The position numbers and the translations under genes were made by a program. This document shows, piece after piece, positions 25,921 through 35,107 of a stretch of 64,000 nucleotides of DNA. The stretch lies in NCBI GenBank assembly GCA_963803775.1, contig CAWDNS010000007.1:868001-932000 (forward strand). The letters are read 5' to 3'. The DNA comes from JABCZH01 sp963803775 (GTDB taxonomy: Bacteria > Acidobacteriota > Terriglobia > Terriglobales > Acidobacteriaceae). Position 1 is the first letter of the stretch, and every line of letters starts with the position of its first letter. Below the pieces are notes generated by a model, which worked only from the letters and a program-made list of their open reading frames with translations, was not told where the DNA came from and ran no database searches.

Positions 25921-28565
25921 AACGGCTACGCGCATGGATCCTGCGGATGAGGGGAATAGTTCCCAGTCCACGGCGTCAGCGGGAGATGGCGGATGAGATT
26001 GAGAGTCACGTGCTGATGCATACCGAGGACAATGTCCGCGCGGGTATGAATCGAGAGCAGGCGCGGCGAGAGGCGATTCTTAAGCTGGGAGGAGTGGAGT
26101 CGGCGAAGCAGGCTTACCGCGAGCAAAATACGTTGCCTTTCGTCGAAACTTTCTTGCAGGATCTACGTTTCGCAATCCGGCAGCACGCGAAGAATCCGGG
26201 ATTCACATGCACGGCGATTCTCATGCTGGCGCTTGGCGTGGGCGTGAGCGTGGCAATCTTTGAGTTCGTGGACGCAGCGCTGATCAAGCCATTGCCCTAT
26301 ACAGAGCCGTCCCGGCTTGTGAATGTGACGGAGAGAGTCGCTCTCATTCCGCGCGCCAGACTTTCTTACCTGGACTATCTCGACTGGAAGAAGCTCAATA
26401 CCGTCTTCAGCTCAATGGATGTGTTTACCGGAGACGGTTTTGCCTTACGTACTCCCACAGGTTCTGAACTGGTCGCCGGTACGCGGGTGAGTGATGGATT
26501 CTTTCGCACGCTGGGAATTGTGCCGATGCTGGGCCGTGACTTTTATTCAGGTGAGGATTTGCCGGGTGCGCCTCCCGTTGTCATGTTGAGTTACGCGACC
26601 TGGCAGAAACGATTCGGTGGGAGAGCGGATGTGATTGGCCAAACGGTCATGCTCAGTGACGTGGCAAATACCATTGTCGGCGTGCTGCCGCAGAACTTCC
26701 AATTCGCTCCCAGCGGGCGGGCAGAGTTCTGGACGACGCTGCGGGCTAAGGGCTCTTGTGAAGGCAGACGTAGCTGCCACAATCTTGACGGCATAGGAAG
26801 GCTCAAGGATGGTGTCTCGGTACAGACCGCATTAGCCAATGCGACGGCGATAGCGCGACAGCTGGAACTGCAATATCCGGATACCAACCAGGGCCAAGGG
26901 GCGAGCGTGTTCCCGCTTTCTGAAGTGATTGTCGGAGATGTTCGCCCCATTCTGCTGGTGCTGCTGGGGGGAGCCGGTCTGCTGCTCTTGATCGCTTGCC
27001 TGAATGTTGCGAGTCTGCTGCTGGTCCGTTGCGAAAGTCGGAAACGCGAGATCGCAGTCCGCGGCGCGCTGGGAGCATCACGGGGACGGCTTATTCTTCA
27101 GTTTATTACCGAGGGGCTGGTGCTGATAGCGGGAGGGACCGCACTGGGACTGTTGCTTGCGTATGGGGCGATGCAAATCCTGATGCGGTTGATCCCGGTG
27201 GACATGATGTTCAGCATGCCGTATCTGCGCGGACTGGGATTGAATCTACATGCGGTTGTCTTCGCGCTCGGTATCGCGGTGCTGGCGGCAGTGCTGTTTT
27301 CCGTGACTCCCGCTCTGCGCCTAGTGACGTCGGAGATGCGGGAAGGCCTTGCGGAAGGCGGCCGCGGCTCGGCAGGAACTTTGTGGCGGCGTTTTGGCGC
27401 CAACCTTGTAGTGGTGGAACTGGCCATTGCTATGGTGTTGTTGGCTGGCGCTGGGCTGCTTGGGAAGAGTTTCTATCGTTTGCTGCATATCGATCTTGGG
27501 TTTGAGCAGGATCACCTGGCGACGTTGCAGATCGCAGCGCCGGACTCCAGCTACTCCAAGGACGAGCAAGCGGTTGCGCTGGCGCGGCAAGTGGTGACCC
27601 GCATGATGAGCTTGCCAGGCGTGAAATCGGCGGCGCTCGGCAGCGTGCTGCCGGTGAGTTTCAATGGCAACACGACCTGGATCAGGTTTCTCGATCGGCC
27701 TTACCACGGCGAGCACGATGAAGTGAACGAACGAGATGTAAGTTCCGAATATTTCACGACGCTGAAGGCAAGGCTGTTGCGCGGCCGTTACTTTACCGAC
27801 GTGGAAGACGCATCGAAGCCGGGAGTGGTGGTCATTAACCAAGCGCTGGCCCGGCAATATTTCCCCGGGGAAGATCCCATTGGCAAGAAGATTATCCACT
27901 ATGATCTGGATCCGAAAACGACTCGGGAGATTATCGGAATTGTGGACAACATTCGCGAGGGTCCACTCGATTCGGAGATATGGCCCGCCGTTTATTATCC
28001 GCTGAACCAGGCTGCCAATCCCTACTTCGCTTTGGTGGTTCGGACTTCGCAAGCTGAGGAGTCGGTGCTTCCCACCCTCGTCAGCACCATTCATCAGATT
28101 GATCCCAACATTGGTACTTATGACGAAGCGACCATGACGCAGCGGATCAATGATTCGCAGACCGCGTATCTGCATCGTTCTTCGGCATGGCTGGTGGGAG
28201 GGTTCGCAGCTCTGGCACTGTTGCTGGGCGCGGTCGGACTCTATGGAGTGATTGCGTATTCAGTCAGCCAGAGAACGCGTGAGATTGGTGTGCGCATGGC
28301 GTTGGGCGCACAGCGCGGTTCGGTGTACCGGCTGATTTTGACGGAGGCAGGATGGTTGACCGCCGGCGGAATTGCCATTGGATTGGGTTGTTCGGTGGGC
28401 GCGGCGACTTTGATGGGCAAGCTGTTGTTTGGGGTTCATGCGTGGGATGTGTCGACGCTGGCAGCGGTGGTTGCGGTGTTGGCGGCGTCGGCTTTGCTGG
28501 CTAGTTATGTGCCGGCGCATCGTGCGGCGTCGGTGAATCCACTGGAAGCGTTGCGGGCGGAGTAG
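25917..28565 (+). CDS. ADOP-type ABC transporter permease (MacB/FtsX domains)
   Basis: 882 aa. An N-terminal 85-residue soluble segment with EIESHVLMHTEDNVRAGM and AILKLGG is typical of acidobacterial duplicated permeases. It is followed by two MacB/FtsX repeats, each with a periplasmic domain and a C-terminal bundle of helices. The first FtsX block ends near NVASLLLVR, KREIAVRGALGASRGRL; the second carries TREIGVRMALGAQRGSVYRL and ends in the usual HRAASVNPLEALRAE. No ATPase gene is adjacent, which is common for this class, so the partner must be elsewhere. Role: probably lipoprotein or peptide export, or mechanical signalling. Confidence 0.9.
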   Translation: MKRLRAWILRMRGIVPSPRRQREMADEIESHVLMHTEDNVRAGMNREQARREAILKLGGVESAKQAYREQNTLPFVETFLQDLRFAIRQHAKNPGFTCTAILMLALGVGVSVAIFEFVDAALIKPLPYTEPSRLVNVTERVALIPRARLSYLDYLDWKKLNTVFSSMDVFTGDGFALRTPTGSELVAGTRVSDGFFRTLGIVPMLGRDFYSGEDLPGAPPVVMLSYATWQKRFGGRADVIGQTVMLSDVANTIVGVLPQNFQFAPSGRAEFWTTLRAKGSCEGRRSCHNLDGIGRLKDGVSVQTALANATAIARQLELQYPDTNQGQGASVFPLSEVIVGDVRPILLVLLGGAGLLLLIACLNVASLLLVRCESRKREIAVRGALGASRGRLILQFITEGLVLIAGGTALGLLLAYGAMQILMRLIPVDMMFSMPYLRGLGLNLHAVVFALGIAVLAAVLFSVTPALRLVTSEMREGLAEGGRGSAGTLWRRFGANLVVVELAIAMVLLAGAGLLGKSFYRLLHIDLGFEQDHLATLQIAAPDSSYSKDEQAVALARQVVTRMMSLPGVKSAALGSVLPVSFNGNTTWIRFLDRPYHGEHDEVNERDVSSEYFTTLKARLLRGRYFTDVEDASKPGVVVINQALARQYFPGEDPIGKKIIHYDLDPKTTREIIGIVDNIREGPLDSEIWPAVYYPLNQAANPYFALVVRTSQAEESVLPTLVSTIHQIDPNIGTYDEATMTQRINDSQTAYLHRSSAWLVGGFAALALLLGAVGLYGVIAYSVSQRTREIGVRMALGAQRGSVYRLILTEAGWLTAGGIAIGLGCSVGAATLMGKLLFGVHAWDVSTLAAVVAVLAASALLASYVPAHRAASVNPLEALRAE

Positions 28566-28644
28566 GGGTCACCAACCCTTGCGGACGTCAATCGGGACGC
28601 CGCTACTTCGCGAGATTCTTTCCACGGGCGAGGACGCCAGCGTC

Positions 28645-28680
28645 TACAAAAAATCAGGGGCGGCTTACCGGCCGCCCCTG
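28645..28680 (-). terminator. Rho-independent terminator of ftsH
   Basis: A perfect 10-bp stem (CAGGGGCGGC at 28655-28664 and GCCGCCCCTG at 28671-28680) has a six-base loop. On the minus strand it is followed by a run of T. It lies 22 bases past the ftsH stop codon. Confidence 0.9.
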
Positions 28681-28701
28681 TTGAGAATCGTAAGCTGAAA
28701 C

Positions 28702-30609
28702 TTATGCGCGGGCTGGGCTTTCGCCGCCTTTGGCGATGCCGGGACGTCCGGGTTCGGGTTTCAGCACCTGCTGCACGCCGTCGTCCTGACGGGGTGGCGG
28801 AATGATCTTGGGCAATTCTTTGCCTTCGATGATCAGCTTGATTTCGTTGGCATCGAGCACTTCGCGGTCGAGCAGCGCCAGGGCGATCCGGATCAGAGCT
28901 TCGCGGTTTCCGCTCAGAATACCTTTGGCGGTGTCGTAGCCCTGGCCGATCATGCGCCGCACTTCTTCGTCAATCTTGACGGCGGTGGCTTCACTGTAGT
29001 CGCGGTGCTGGGCAATCTCACGTCCGAGGAATATCTGCTCCTCTTTCTTGCCGAAGGTCAACGGGCCGAGAGCGCTCATGCCGAATTCGCAAACCATCTT
29101 GCGAGCCATTTCAGTGGCACGTTCGATGTCATTGCCGGCGCCAGTGCTCATCTGGTTGAGGAACATTTCTTCGGCGATGCGGCCACCCATCATGATAGCG
29201 ATTTCAGTCTCGAGATAGTCTCGAGTGTAGTTGTGTTTATCGTCGATGGGCAGCTGCATGGTCACGCCCAGCGCCATGCCGCGAGGAATGATGGTGACTT
29301 TGTGCAGAGGATCGGAATTCGGCAGCTTGGCGGCGACCAAGGCGTGTCCGGCCTCGTGATAGGCGGTGACTTTCTTTTCGTCTTCTGAGAGCAGGAGCGA
29401 CTTGCGTTCCACGCCCATCAAGACTTTATCTTTGGCGAGTTCAAAGTCGTACATGAGCACCGCTTTGCGGTTCTGGCGGGCAGCGGCCAAAGCGGCTTCG
29501 TTGACCATGTTGGCTAGATCGGCGCCTGAGAATCCAGGTGTACCGCGCGCCAGGACAGAAAGATCGACATCGTCAGCTAGCGGAATCTTGCGGGTGTGGA
29601 CGCGGAGAATTTCTTCGCGTCCGCGCACATCGGGACGGCTCACCACTACGCGACGGTCGAAACGTCCGGGCCGCAGCAAGGCGGGGTCGAGCACGTCGGG
29701 CCGGTTGGTTGCGGCCATCAAGATGACGCCTTCGTTGGATTCGAATCCGTCCATTTCGACCAGCAACTGATTCAGAGTCTGCTCGCGCTCATCGTGGCCG
29801 CCGCCGAGGCCAGCGCCGCGGTGCCGTCCGACTGCGTCGATTTCATCGATGAAGATGATGCAGGGGGCATTTTTTTTGCCTTGCTCGAAAAGATCGCGAA
29901 CCCGGCTGGCGCCGACGCCTACGAACATCTCGACAAAATCGGAGCCGGAGATGGAGAAGAATGGAACATTGGCTTCGCCGGCAACAGCTCGTGCCAGTAG
30001 GGTCTTACCGGTTCCCGGAGGGCCGACTAGCAGGACGCCTTTGGGAATTCGTCCACCAAGCTTCTGGAACTTTTGCGCTTCGCGCAAGAATTCGATAATT
30101 TCTTTCAGCTCTTCCTTGGCTTCCTCGACGCCAGCGACGTCTTTGAAGGTAACTTTCTTCTGCTGCATGGAGAGCAGACGGGCGCGGCTCTTGCCAAACG
30201 AAAGTGCTTTATTTCCACCAGTTTGCATCTGGCGAATCATGAAGAACCACAGAGCTGCAAGCAGGACCAGAGGCGCGAGATTCAACAGCCAACTAGGCCA
30301 GCTTCCGTTGCTGATGTCTTTGATGGTGATGTTGACGTTCTTGTCCCGGAGGGTCTTGATCATGTCCGGGTAGTTGGCGGGCACGGTAGTGTGGAAGAGC
30401 GAACCGTCAGTCTTGTACTTGCCCCGGACTTCCATGCCGATGACGGTGACCTCGTTGACGCTGCCCTGGTCAACATCGGACATGAATTGGGAGAAGTTGA
30501 CTTCTTTGTCTTTTTGTCCAGAGCTGCCCTGCTTCACAACTGTCCACAGCAGGAACGCCGAGACCACGATCACCAACCAGAAAACTACTGTCTTGACTGT
30601 CGAGTTCAC
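28702..30609 (-). CDS. ftsH: ATP-dependent zinc metalloprotease FtsH
   Basis: 635 aa. Two membrane segments (about residues 6-24 and 109-125) flank a small periplasmic domain. The AAA module has Walker A GPPGTGKT (196-203), Walker B CIIFIDEID and the second region of homology ending in RPGRFDR. The protease has HEAGH (418-422). The start is a GTG with an AGGAG site eight bases upstream. FtsH degrades misfolded membrane proteins and regulators such as LpxC in enteric bacteria; lpxC is also in this window. It is the last gene of a minus-strand run that includes tilS and hpt, as in many bacteria. Confidence 0.98.
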   Translation of the reverse strand: MNSTVKTVVFWLVIVVSAFLLWTVVKQGSSGQKDKEVNFSQFMSDVDQGSVNEVTVIGMEVRGKYKTDGSLFHTTVPANYPDMIKTLRDKNVNITIKDISNGSWPSWLLNLAPLVLLAALWFFMIRQMQTGGNKALSFGKSRARLLSMQQKKVTFKDVAGVEEAKEELKEIIEFLREAQKFQKLGGRIPKGVLLVGPPGTGKTLLARAVAGEANVPFFSISGSDFVEMFVGVGASRVRDLFEQGKKNAPCIIFIDEIDAVGRHRGAGLGGGHDEREQTLNQLLVEMDGFESNEGVILMAATNRPDVLDPALLRPGRFDRRVVVSRPDVRGREEILRVHTRKIPLADDVDLSVLARGTPGFSGADLANMVNEAALAAARQNRKAVLMYDFELAKDKVLMGVERKSLLLSEDEKKVTAYHEAGHALVAAKLPNSDPLHKVTIIPRGMALGVTMQLPIDDKHNYTRDYLETEIAIMMGGRIAEEMFLNQMSTGAGNDIERATEMARKMVCEFGMSALGPLTFGKKEEQIFLGREIAQHRDYSEATAVKIDEEVRRMIGQGYDTAKGILSGNREALIRIALALLDREVLDANEIKLIIEGKELPKIIPPPRQDDGVQQVLKPEPGRPGIAKGGESPARA

Positions 30610-30760
30610 CTAAACAACTCCTGAGGAAGCAACATGTCGTTCCGAAGCAAACCACACCAACCGCACTATGTTAGATGCCCGTCGCCGCATTTCGATTAGA
30701 GAAATTCCGATATCTATCACATTTTACCGCGTATTGGGGAAAAAAGGAGGACGTTCTCGC

Positions 30761-30776
30761 CGTGACTTAAGTCACG
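30761..30776. promoter_or_regulatory. 16-bp perfect palindrome upstream of ftsH
   Basis: CGTGACTTAAGTCACG lies between hpt and ftsH, about 150 bases before the ftsH start. It could be an operator. One perfect 16-mer is about what chance would give in 64 kb, so the call rests on position only. Confidence 0.3.
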
Positions 30777-30784
30777 CGGATGCC

Positions 30785-31324
30785 TCAGCTTGCAGAGGCC
30801 AGATAAGGCAGATTGCGGTGGGCTTGGCCGGCCGAGCCCAGGCCATAGCCGACCAGAAACGCCTCATCCACCAAAAAGCCGAAATAATCGGGCTGCAACT
30901 GGACGCGCCGAGCCGCCTGGCGGTCGAGCAGAGTGGCCACTTTGACCGAAGCCGCGCCCCGACTACGCAAATCGCTCATCAGGAACTCCGTGGTGACGCC
31001 GGAATGGATCAGCCCTTCCACCAGGAGAATGTTCTGATCGCGAATGTCGGCGTCGTGGCTGAAGAAGATTTCAAGGAAGCCCTCGGGCCGGCCCTCTTTT
31101 TCGCGGCGATATCGAGGCTTAATGAATTGACAAATGACCGGGGTTTCGAGGGCGCGTACCAGGTCAGACATGAACATGAAGCCATTCTCCAAGAGCGCCA
31201 GAGCATGAATGGTGCTGCCCTGGTAATCGTCGGAGATTTGCCGCGCGATTTCACGTACGCGCTTCTGAATCTGCTCGGCGGAGATCACGGTGCGAAGTTG
31301 CTCGGCTTTGGCGACGGGATTCAT
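30785..31324 (-). CDS. hpt: Hypoxanthine phosphoribosyltransferase-like protein
   Basis: 179 aa, type I phosphoribosyltransferase fold, in the usual tilS-hpt-ftsH order. Family landmarks are LENGFMFMSDLVRAL (loop I region) and the PRPP-binding strand ILLVEGLIHSGVTTEFL. In ordinary enzymes that strand reads V-E-D-I-x-D-T-G-x-T. Here the second acidic residue is Gly and the catalytic Asp position is His. The enzyme may therefore be altered in activity or substrate, despite the clear fold and context. No ribosome site is evident before the ATG. Confidence 0.82.
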   Translation of the reverse strand: MNPVAKAEQLRTVISAEQIQKRVREIARQISDDYQGSTIHALALLENGFMFMSDLVRALETPVICQFIKPRYRREKEGRPEGFLEIFFSHDADIRDQNILLVEGLIHSGVTTEFLMSDLRSRGAASVKVATLLDRQAARRVQLQPDYFGFLVDEAFLVGYGLGSAGQAHRNLPYLASAS

Positions 31325-31366
31325 GAGTGACGTACTATCTTCTCAGATTTTGAGCGGAAGGTCTGG

Positions 31367-32767
31367 TTATTCCAGTGGAACCTCTTGAATCATAGCTACC
31401 TCATCGCCTTCCTGCGGCTGTAATTCTACCGGTGTCGGCAAACCGCGGACCCAGACCACTTTGTTTCCGTCCACGACTAGCGGCCAGAGCTTACGCTCGG
31501 AACTGGTCAGGTCGCGCCCCGGCAGCAACTCCTTAATCTTCTTCGGAGCCTTGGTATGAGCCGGCCAAAAACGATCTCCGGGACGCCAATTGCGTGCACG
31601 TAACTCTTTGCCCAAGCGCGCACGGTTTAGCAGGTGATCGGGATTATAGCTTTCGAGGCGGTTTCCTGGAATCAGGACCACTTCGAGGCGCGACTTGATC
31701 TCGGGAACCAGGGTCGAGCCGGGAATTGGTAAAGGATACTCGTAGTCGGATGGGACGGCCGCTGCGGCATGCTGTAAGCACAGGTCGTGCTTTTTTCGCG
31801 ATACGATCCACCCCCCTGGCAACTCGGTTGACTTGGCGGGGGAAGAAGCCAGGGCCAGAATTTCCTCCACATGATGAAACTCGAGACGCAGGGCCAGGGA
31901 TTCGCATGCGGTTTTTACAACGCGGCGTTGCAAGGCGAGAGGCAGAGCGATCAGTGATGTCGAGTTCAGCGAACTGGATCCCTCGGCCCAGACTTGCGGC
32001 AGCACGTGCGCGACTTCGCGCTGCCAGTAGTCTTCCTCGGCGCGGGCGATCTCGGCAGTTTCGGCCAATGTCTCGCGGACGGCGGGGTTCAAGAAGCGTT
32101 CCAGGCGGGGAAGGATGCCATGGCGCACCCGGTTGCGGGCGTGGCGGAGGTCACGATTGCTGGCATCTTCGCGCCAAGGTTGGCCGAGACTTTTCAGATA
32201 GATTTCCAGATCTTTTCGCCGGATCGCGAGGAGTGGGCGGATGATGGTCGCGCCGATCGCCGAATCTGGGATCGATAGTTCGGGATAAATTCCTGCCAGG
32301 CCCCGCGTACCAGCGCCTCGGGTGAGTTTGAGCAGAAGGGTTTCGGCTTGATCGTCCAAAGTGTGGGCGGTGGCAATTCGGTTGAGGCGGGCGGCGGCGA
32401 GCAAGCGACGGAAATATTGGTAACGCAACTCGCGGGCGGCGGTTTCGATGCTCAAGTGCTTTTGTGCGGCGCGGGCGGCAGCGTCGCCGCTTGCACAGTG
32501 CAGGTCCAATTTATGGTGCTGAGCAAGATCGGCGACGAATTGTGCGTCGGCGTCGGAGGCGGCTCCACGGAGTTGGTGATTGAAATGGACGACGGAGAGA
32601 ACAATACCAATTTCGGAGCGCAGTTCGAGCAGCAGGCGAAGGAGTGCGACCGAATCAGCGCCTCCGGAAACGGCAATGCCCACGCGGTCTCCGGCTTTCA
32701 GCAGCGCGTGCTTGCGAATATAGGCGAGGACGGTGGTGGAGATGAGTTGCACAGAAACATGGTACAT
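31367..32767 (-). CDS. tilS: tRNA(Ile)-lysidine synthase TilS
   Basis: 466 aa from the ATG at 32767, two bases after the stop of the upstream gene. The ATP-binding PP-loop is VAVSGGADSVALL, followed by the HFNHQLRGAASDAD segment and a TAHTLDDQAETLLLKL block. The C-terminal part (KELRARNWRPGDRFWP, KIKELL) is the tRNA-binding domain of long TilS forms. It makes lysidine at C34 of the tRNA that reads AUA, which is essential in most bacteria. The long open frame above 32767 overlaps the neighbouring gene and is spurious. Confidence 0.96.
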   Translation of the reverse strand: MYHVSVQLISTTVLAYIRKHALLKAGDRVGIAVSGGADSVALLRLLLELRSEIGIVLSVVHFNHQLRGAASDADAQFVADLAQHHKLDLHCASGDAAARAAQKHLSIETAARELRYQYFRRLLAAARLNRIATAHTLDDQAETLLLKLTRGAGTRGLAGIYPELSIPDSAIGATIIRPLLAIRRKDLEIYLKSLGQPWREDASNRDLRHARNRVRHGILPRLERFLNPAVRETLAETAEIARAEEDYWQREVAHVLPQVWAEGSSSLNSTSLIALPLALQRRVVKTACESLALRLEFHHVEEILALASSPAKSTELPGGWIVSRKKHDLCLQHAAAAVPSDYEYPLPIPGSTLVPEIKSRLEVVLIPGNRLESYNPDHLLNRARLGKELRARNWRPGDRFWPAHTKAPKKIKELLPGRDLTSSERKLWPLVVDGNKVVWVRGLPTPVELQPQEGDEVAMIQEVPLE

Positions 32768-32769
32768 CT

Positions 32770-33600
32770 CTACCCCAGCATGTGGTTCACATCGCCGTGA
32801 GCAGGTGCACCTTCCAGAGCTTGATACGTCCCCGAAACCTTCAACTCGTCCGCCATCCTGCGCAAAAGACCAAGCGTGGCCCTCATGGGAGCCGAGCCCA
32901 GGCTTACCCGTGCCACGCCTAGCTTCTCGAGTTCCGTTATGGAGGGAGATCCTGGTCCGGCAAGAATGTTCAGCGGGCATTGAACATCTTTGACGAATTG
33001 CTTGATGGTTTCGGGATCACGAAGCCCGGGGAGGAAGACGCAGTCGGCTCCAACATCGCGATAGGCTCGCAAGCGACGCAGAGCATGGTCGTAGCGTGAG
33101 TCGGGCGATCCCACTTGAACTAGATAAACGTCGGTGCGGGCATTGAGCACGATAGGGACAGCGGATTTCTCCGCGACTTCACGAATGGCACGGATTCGCT
33201 CCAACTGCAAAGGCAAGTCGATCAGGGGGTGCTGCGGATCGTCGGTGCCATCCTCAAAGTTCATTCCGACAGCGCCGGCTGCAATCACCTCGCGTGCGGT
33301 TTCGGCGGCGTCTTCGGGGCGCTCGCCGTATCCGGCTTCGACGTCGGCGGTGACTGGGACCTTTACGGATCGGGCGATGCGAGCTACATGGGCCAGCATT
33401 TCGTGGCGCGAGATCTTTTGCCCGTCAGGATAGCCGAGCGAGAATGCGATTCCAGCACTGGTGGTGGCGATGGCGGGAAAGCCAGCTTCTTCGATGATGC
33501 GAGCGCTGGCTACGTCCCAGACGTTGGGGAGGAGCAGGACTTTGCCGGTGTGATGCAGGGCGCGCAGGGCGTTGGCTTTCTGGAGAAGAAGATCGGGCAT
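32770..33600 (-). CDS. Isocitrate lyase/PEP mutase family enzyme
   Basis: 276 aa TIM-barrel enzyme. Landmarks are VLLLPNVWDVASARIIEEAG, DVEAGYGERPEDAAE (metal-binding acidic residues), GMNFEDGT and VLNARTDVYL. The family includes oxaloacetate and methylisocitrate lyases and phosphonate mutases, so the precise reaction is open. The usual KKCGH catalytic motif of true isocitrate lyases is absent, as in most short members. The ATG at 33600 matches the family start; an ATG at 33642 would add 14 residues. It lies in one minus-strand run with a thioesterase and tilS. Confidence 0.85.
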   Translation of the reverse strand: MPDLLLQKANALRALHHTGKVLLLPNVWDVASARIIEEAGFPAIATTSAGIAFSLGYPDGQKISRHEMLAHVARIARSVKVPVTADVEAGYGERPEDAAETAREVIAAGAVGMNFEDGTDDPQHPLIDLPLQLERIRAIREVAEKSAVPIVLNARTDVYLVQVGSPDSRYDHALRRLRAYRDVGADCVFLPGLRDPETIKQFVKDVQCPLNILAGPGSPSITELEKLGVARVSLGSAPMRATLGLLRRMADELKVSGTYQALEGAPAHGDVNHMLG

Positions 33601-33648
33601 GAATTTGATTCTAAGTGAAAGAAGACGGGCGAGGATGCCCATCCTCCA

Positions 33649-34044
33649 TTAGCCTTTTTTAGCTTTCATCTTCTCCAGGAATTTGCCAACGCTGACGACG
33701 GCGCGGCCGACGGTGCCGCGTCCGATTTCCTGAATGTCGTCGCGTGCGGTGACGCGGACGGTGTAGAAGCGGCCATTGCAGGATTCGAGGGTGGCTTCGG
33801 CGCGAACTCTGGTCCCGATGCCGGTAGCGGCGCGGTGCTCGATATTGATGGCGGTGCCGACGGTGATCTCGTCGCCTTCGCAGTAGGGCTGGAGTGCGTG
33901 GAAGGCTGCGATCTCCATCAAGCGAATCATATTGGGGGTGGAGTAGACGGGCGGCAGGTTGGGATGCCGTGATTCCAGAGTGTGCTCGAAGGCTACGGTT
34001 TCTTCGGCTGTGCCGTGGGCGCCAATGGGGATGGGTTTGGGCAT
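33649..34044 (-). CDS. Hot-dog fold thioesterase, FlK-like
   Basis: 131 aa single hot-dog domain. T36 (VYSTPNMI), E44 (LMEIAAF) and H70 (NIEHRAATG) have the same spacing (8 and 26 residues) as the Thr-Glu-His triad of the fluoroacetyl-CoA thioesterase FlK. That supports acyl-CoA hydrolysis; the real substrate is unlikely to be fluoroacetyl-CoA and is unknown. It is the first gene upstream of the isocitrate-lyase-family gene and could act on a related short acyl-CoA. Confidence 0.85.
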   Translation of the reverse strand: MPKPIPIGAHGTAEETVAFEHTLESRHPNLPPVYSTPNMIRLMEIAAFHALQPYCEGDEITVGTAINIEHRAATGIGTRVRAEATLESCNGRFYTVRVTARDDIQEIGRGTVGRAVVSVGKFLEKMKAKKG

Positions 34045-34126
34045 ATTTGCTGAGACTCCTTGCGAAGAAAAAGCCAGCGATTCTATCGAATCACTGGCTC
34101 CGATCTAGACTTGCGGTTCGTTGTGT

Positions 34127-34831
34127 CTAGGCTGCTGTCTTTGCCACTCGCCGGGCCTCGATTCCATCCAGACCCTGCCACAAAGCTTTGGCGGCGTTTT
34201 CGGCGGCATCCAGTGCTTTCTCGGCGTTTCCCGTATGCGCTTCCAGTTGCTTGGCCAACTGCTGGCGCCAGACCTGGGAATGCTGAACGTCGGCGGTGGT
34301 GTGCAGGGTGAAATAGGCGGTCGTTCGCTGATCGGCGCCGTACATTTCTTGCAGACCGCGGGCCTTTTCTTTGGCTACGCGAGGCACTTGCGATTCGTAG
34401 GCATAGAAAGCCGCGAGAGCCTCTTCGGGTGTACCTTCGCTGGCTACGCGGTGGAAGAAGGCTGTGAGCTGCTTGATTTCGGGCAGAGGCGAGTGGCGGC
34501 GCAAGTTGCGGCGGGAGCCCATGCCTTCGGCGAAGTCGAGCCATAGCTCGGAGTGGGCGCGGGCGGGCTCGCCGAAAAGGTCTTCGCCGCCTTTTTCATC
34601 GGCGAGGTTGGCCAAAATGGCGCGGCGCAGTTCGCCCTCGTCCAGACGTACACCAAGCTCGGCGAGGTAGGTGGGGAAGGCTGCGACGTGATGGTAGTAG
34701 TCCTGGGCGTATTCGCGCAGGTCGTCGCGGGTAAGCTGGCCCGCGGTCCAGGCTTTGTAGAAAGGATGGCAAAGTAGGTCGTATTTGGCGATGCGCGTCT
34801 CAAGCTGCTGAAAGAATTCGGCGTGGTTCAT
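34127..34831 (-). CDS. CADD-like heme-oxygenase-fold protein, probable para-aminobenzoate synthase
   Basis: 234 aa from the ATG at 34831, which has a GGAGG site seven bases upstream. It matches the chlamydial CADD/TenA-PqqC group: HPFYKAWTAGQLTRDDLREY near the N-terminus, YAYESQVPRVAKEKARG (residues 143-159), and the metal-ligand pattern H177-x3-D181-x2-H184 in LHTTADVQHSQVW. Chlamydial CADD is a di-metal self-sacrificing enzyme that makes para-aminobenzoate from its own tyrosine. Whether this protein does the same is inferred. folK and a DHFR-like reductase lie elsewhere in the window but not beside it. Confidence 0.82.
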   Translation of the reverse strand: MNHAEFFQQLETRIAKYDLLCHPFYKAWTAGQLTRDDLREYAQDYYHHVAAFPTYLAELGVRLDEGELRRAILANLADEKGGEDLFGEPARAHSELWLDFAEGMGSRRNLRRHSPLPEIKQLTAFFHRVASEGTPEEALAAFYAYESQVPRVAKEKARGLQEMYGADQRTTAYFTLHTTADVQHSQVWRQQLAKQLEAHTGNAEKALDAAENAAKALWQGLDGIEARRVAKTAA

Positions 34832-34984
34832 GGCGGCCTCCGGAAAGAAACAATATACGAGGCGCGGGGCAGTGTGGCAACCGGGGGGTGAGGAATTCTT
34901 GTTTTGGGAATTGGTTCGGATATTTTGTGCGGGAAAGAGCGGCGGTGGGCGGATTGGGAGAATAATGGCGGGAGGGAAGGTCAA

Positions 34985-35090
34985 AGCAAAAGCTTAACGC
35001 AAAGGACGCGAAGAAAAATCGGCGCAAAGATCGCAGAGACAAGCTGGGCAGGGGGGAAGTTTGGGGCTTAACCACGGAGAGAGTTTAAAG
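34985..35090. repeat. Dispersed intergenic repeat units
   Basis: Contains AACGCAAAGGACGCGAAGAA, a GCGCAAAGATCGCAGAGA unit and a TTAACCACGGAGAGAG unit. These match the cluster near 20.1 kb. The gap from 34832 to 35107 shows nothing else. Confidence 0.5.
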
Positions 35091-35107
35091 ACAACGACGG
35101 TTTCGGG

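Noticed and set aside
29725..29760. A tRNA T-loop-like GGATTCGAATCC stretch
   Set aside because: It lies in ftsH coding sequence and no acceptor, D or anticodon stems can be built around it.
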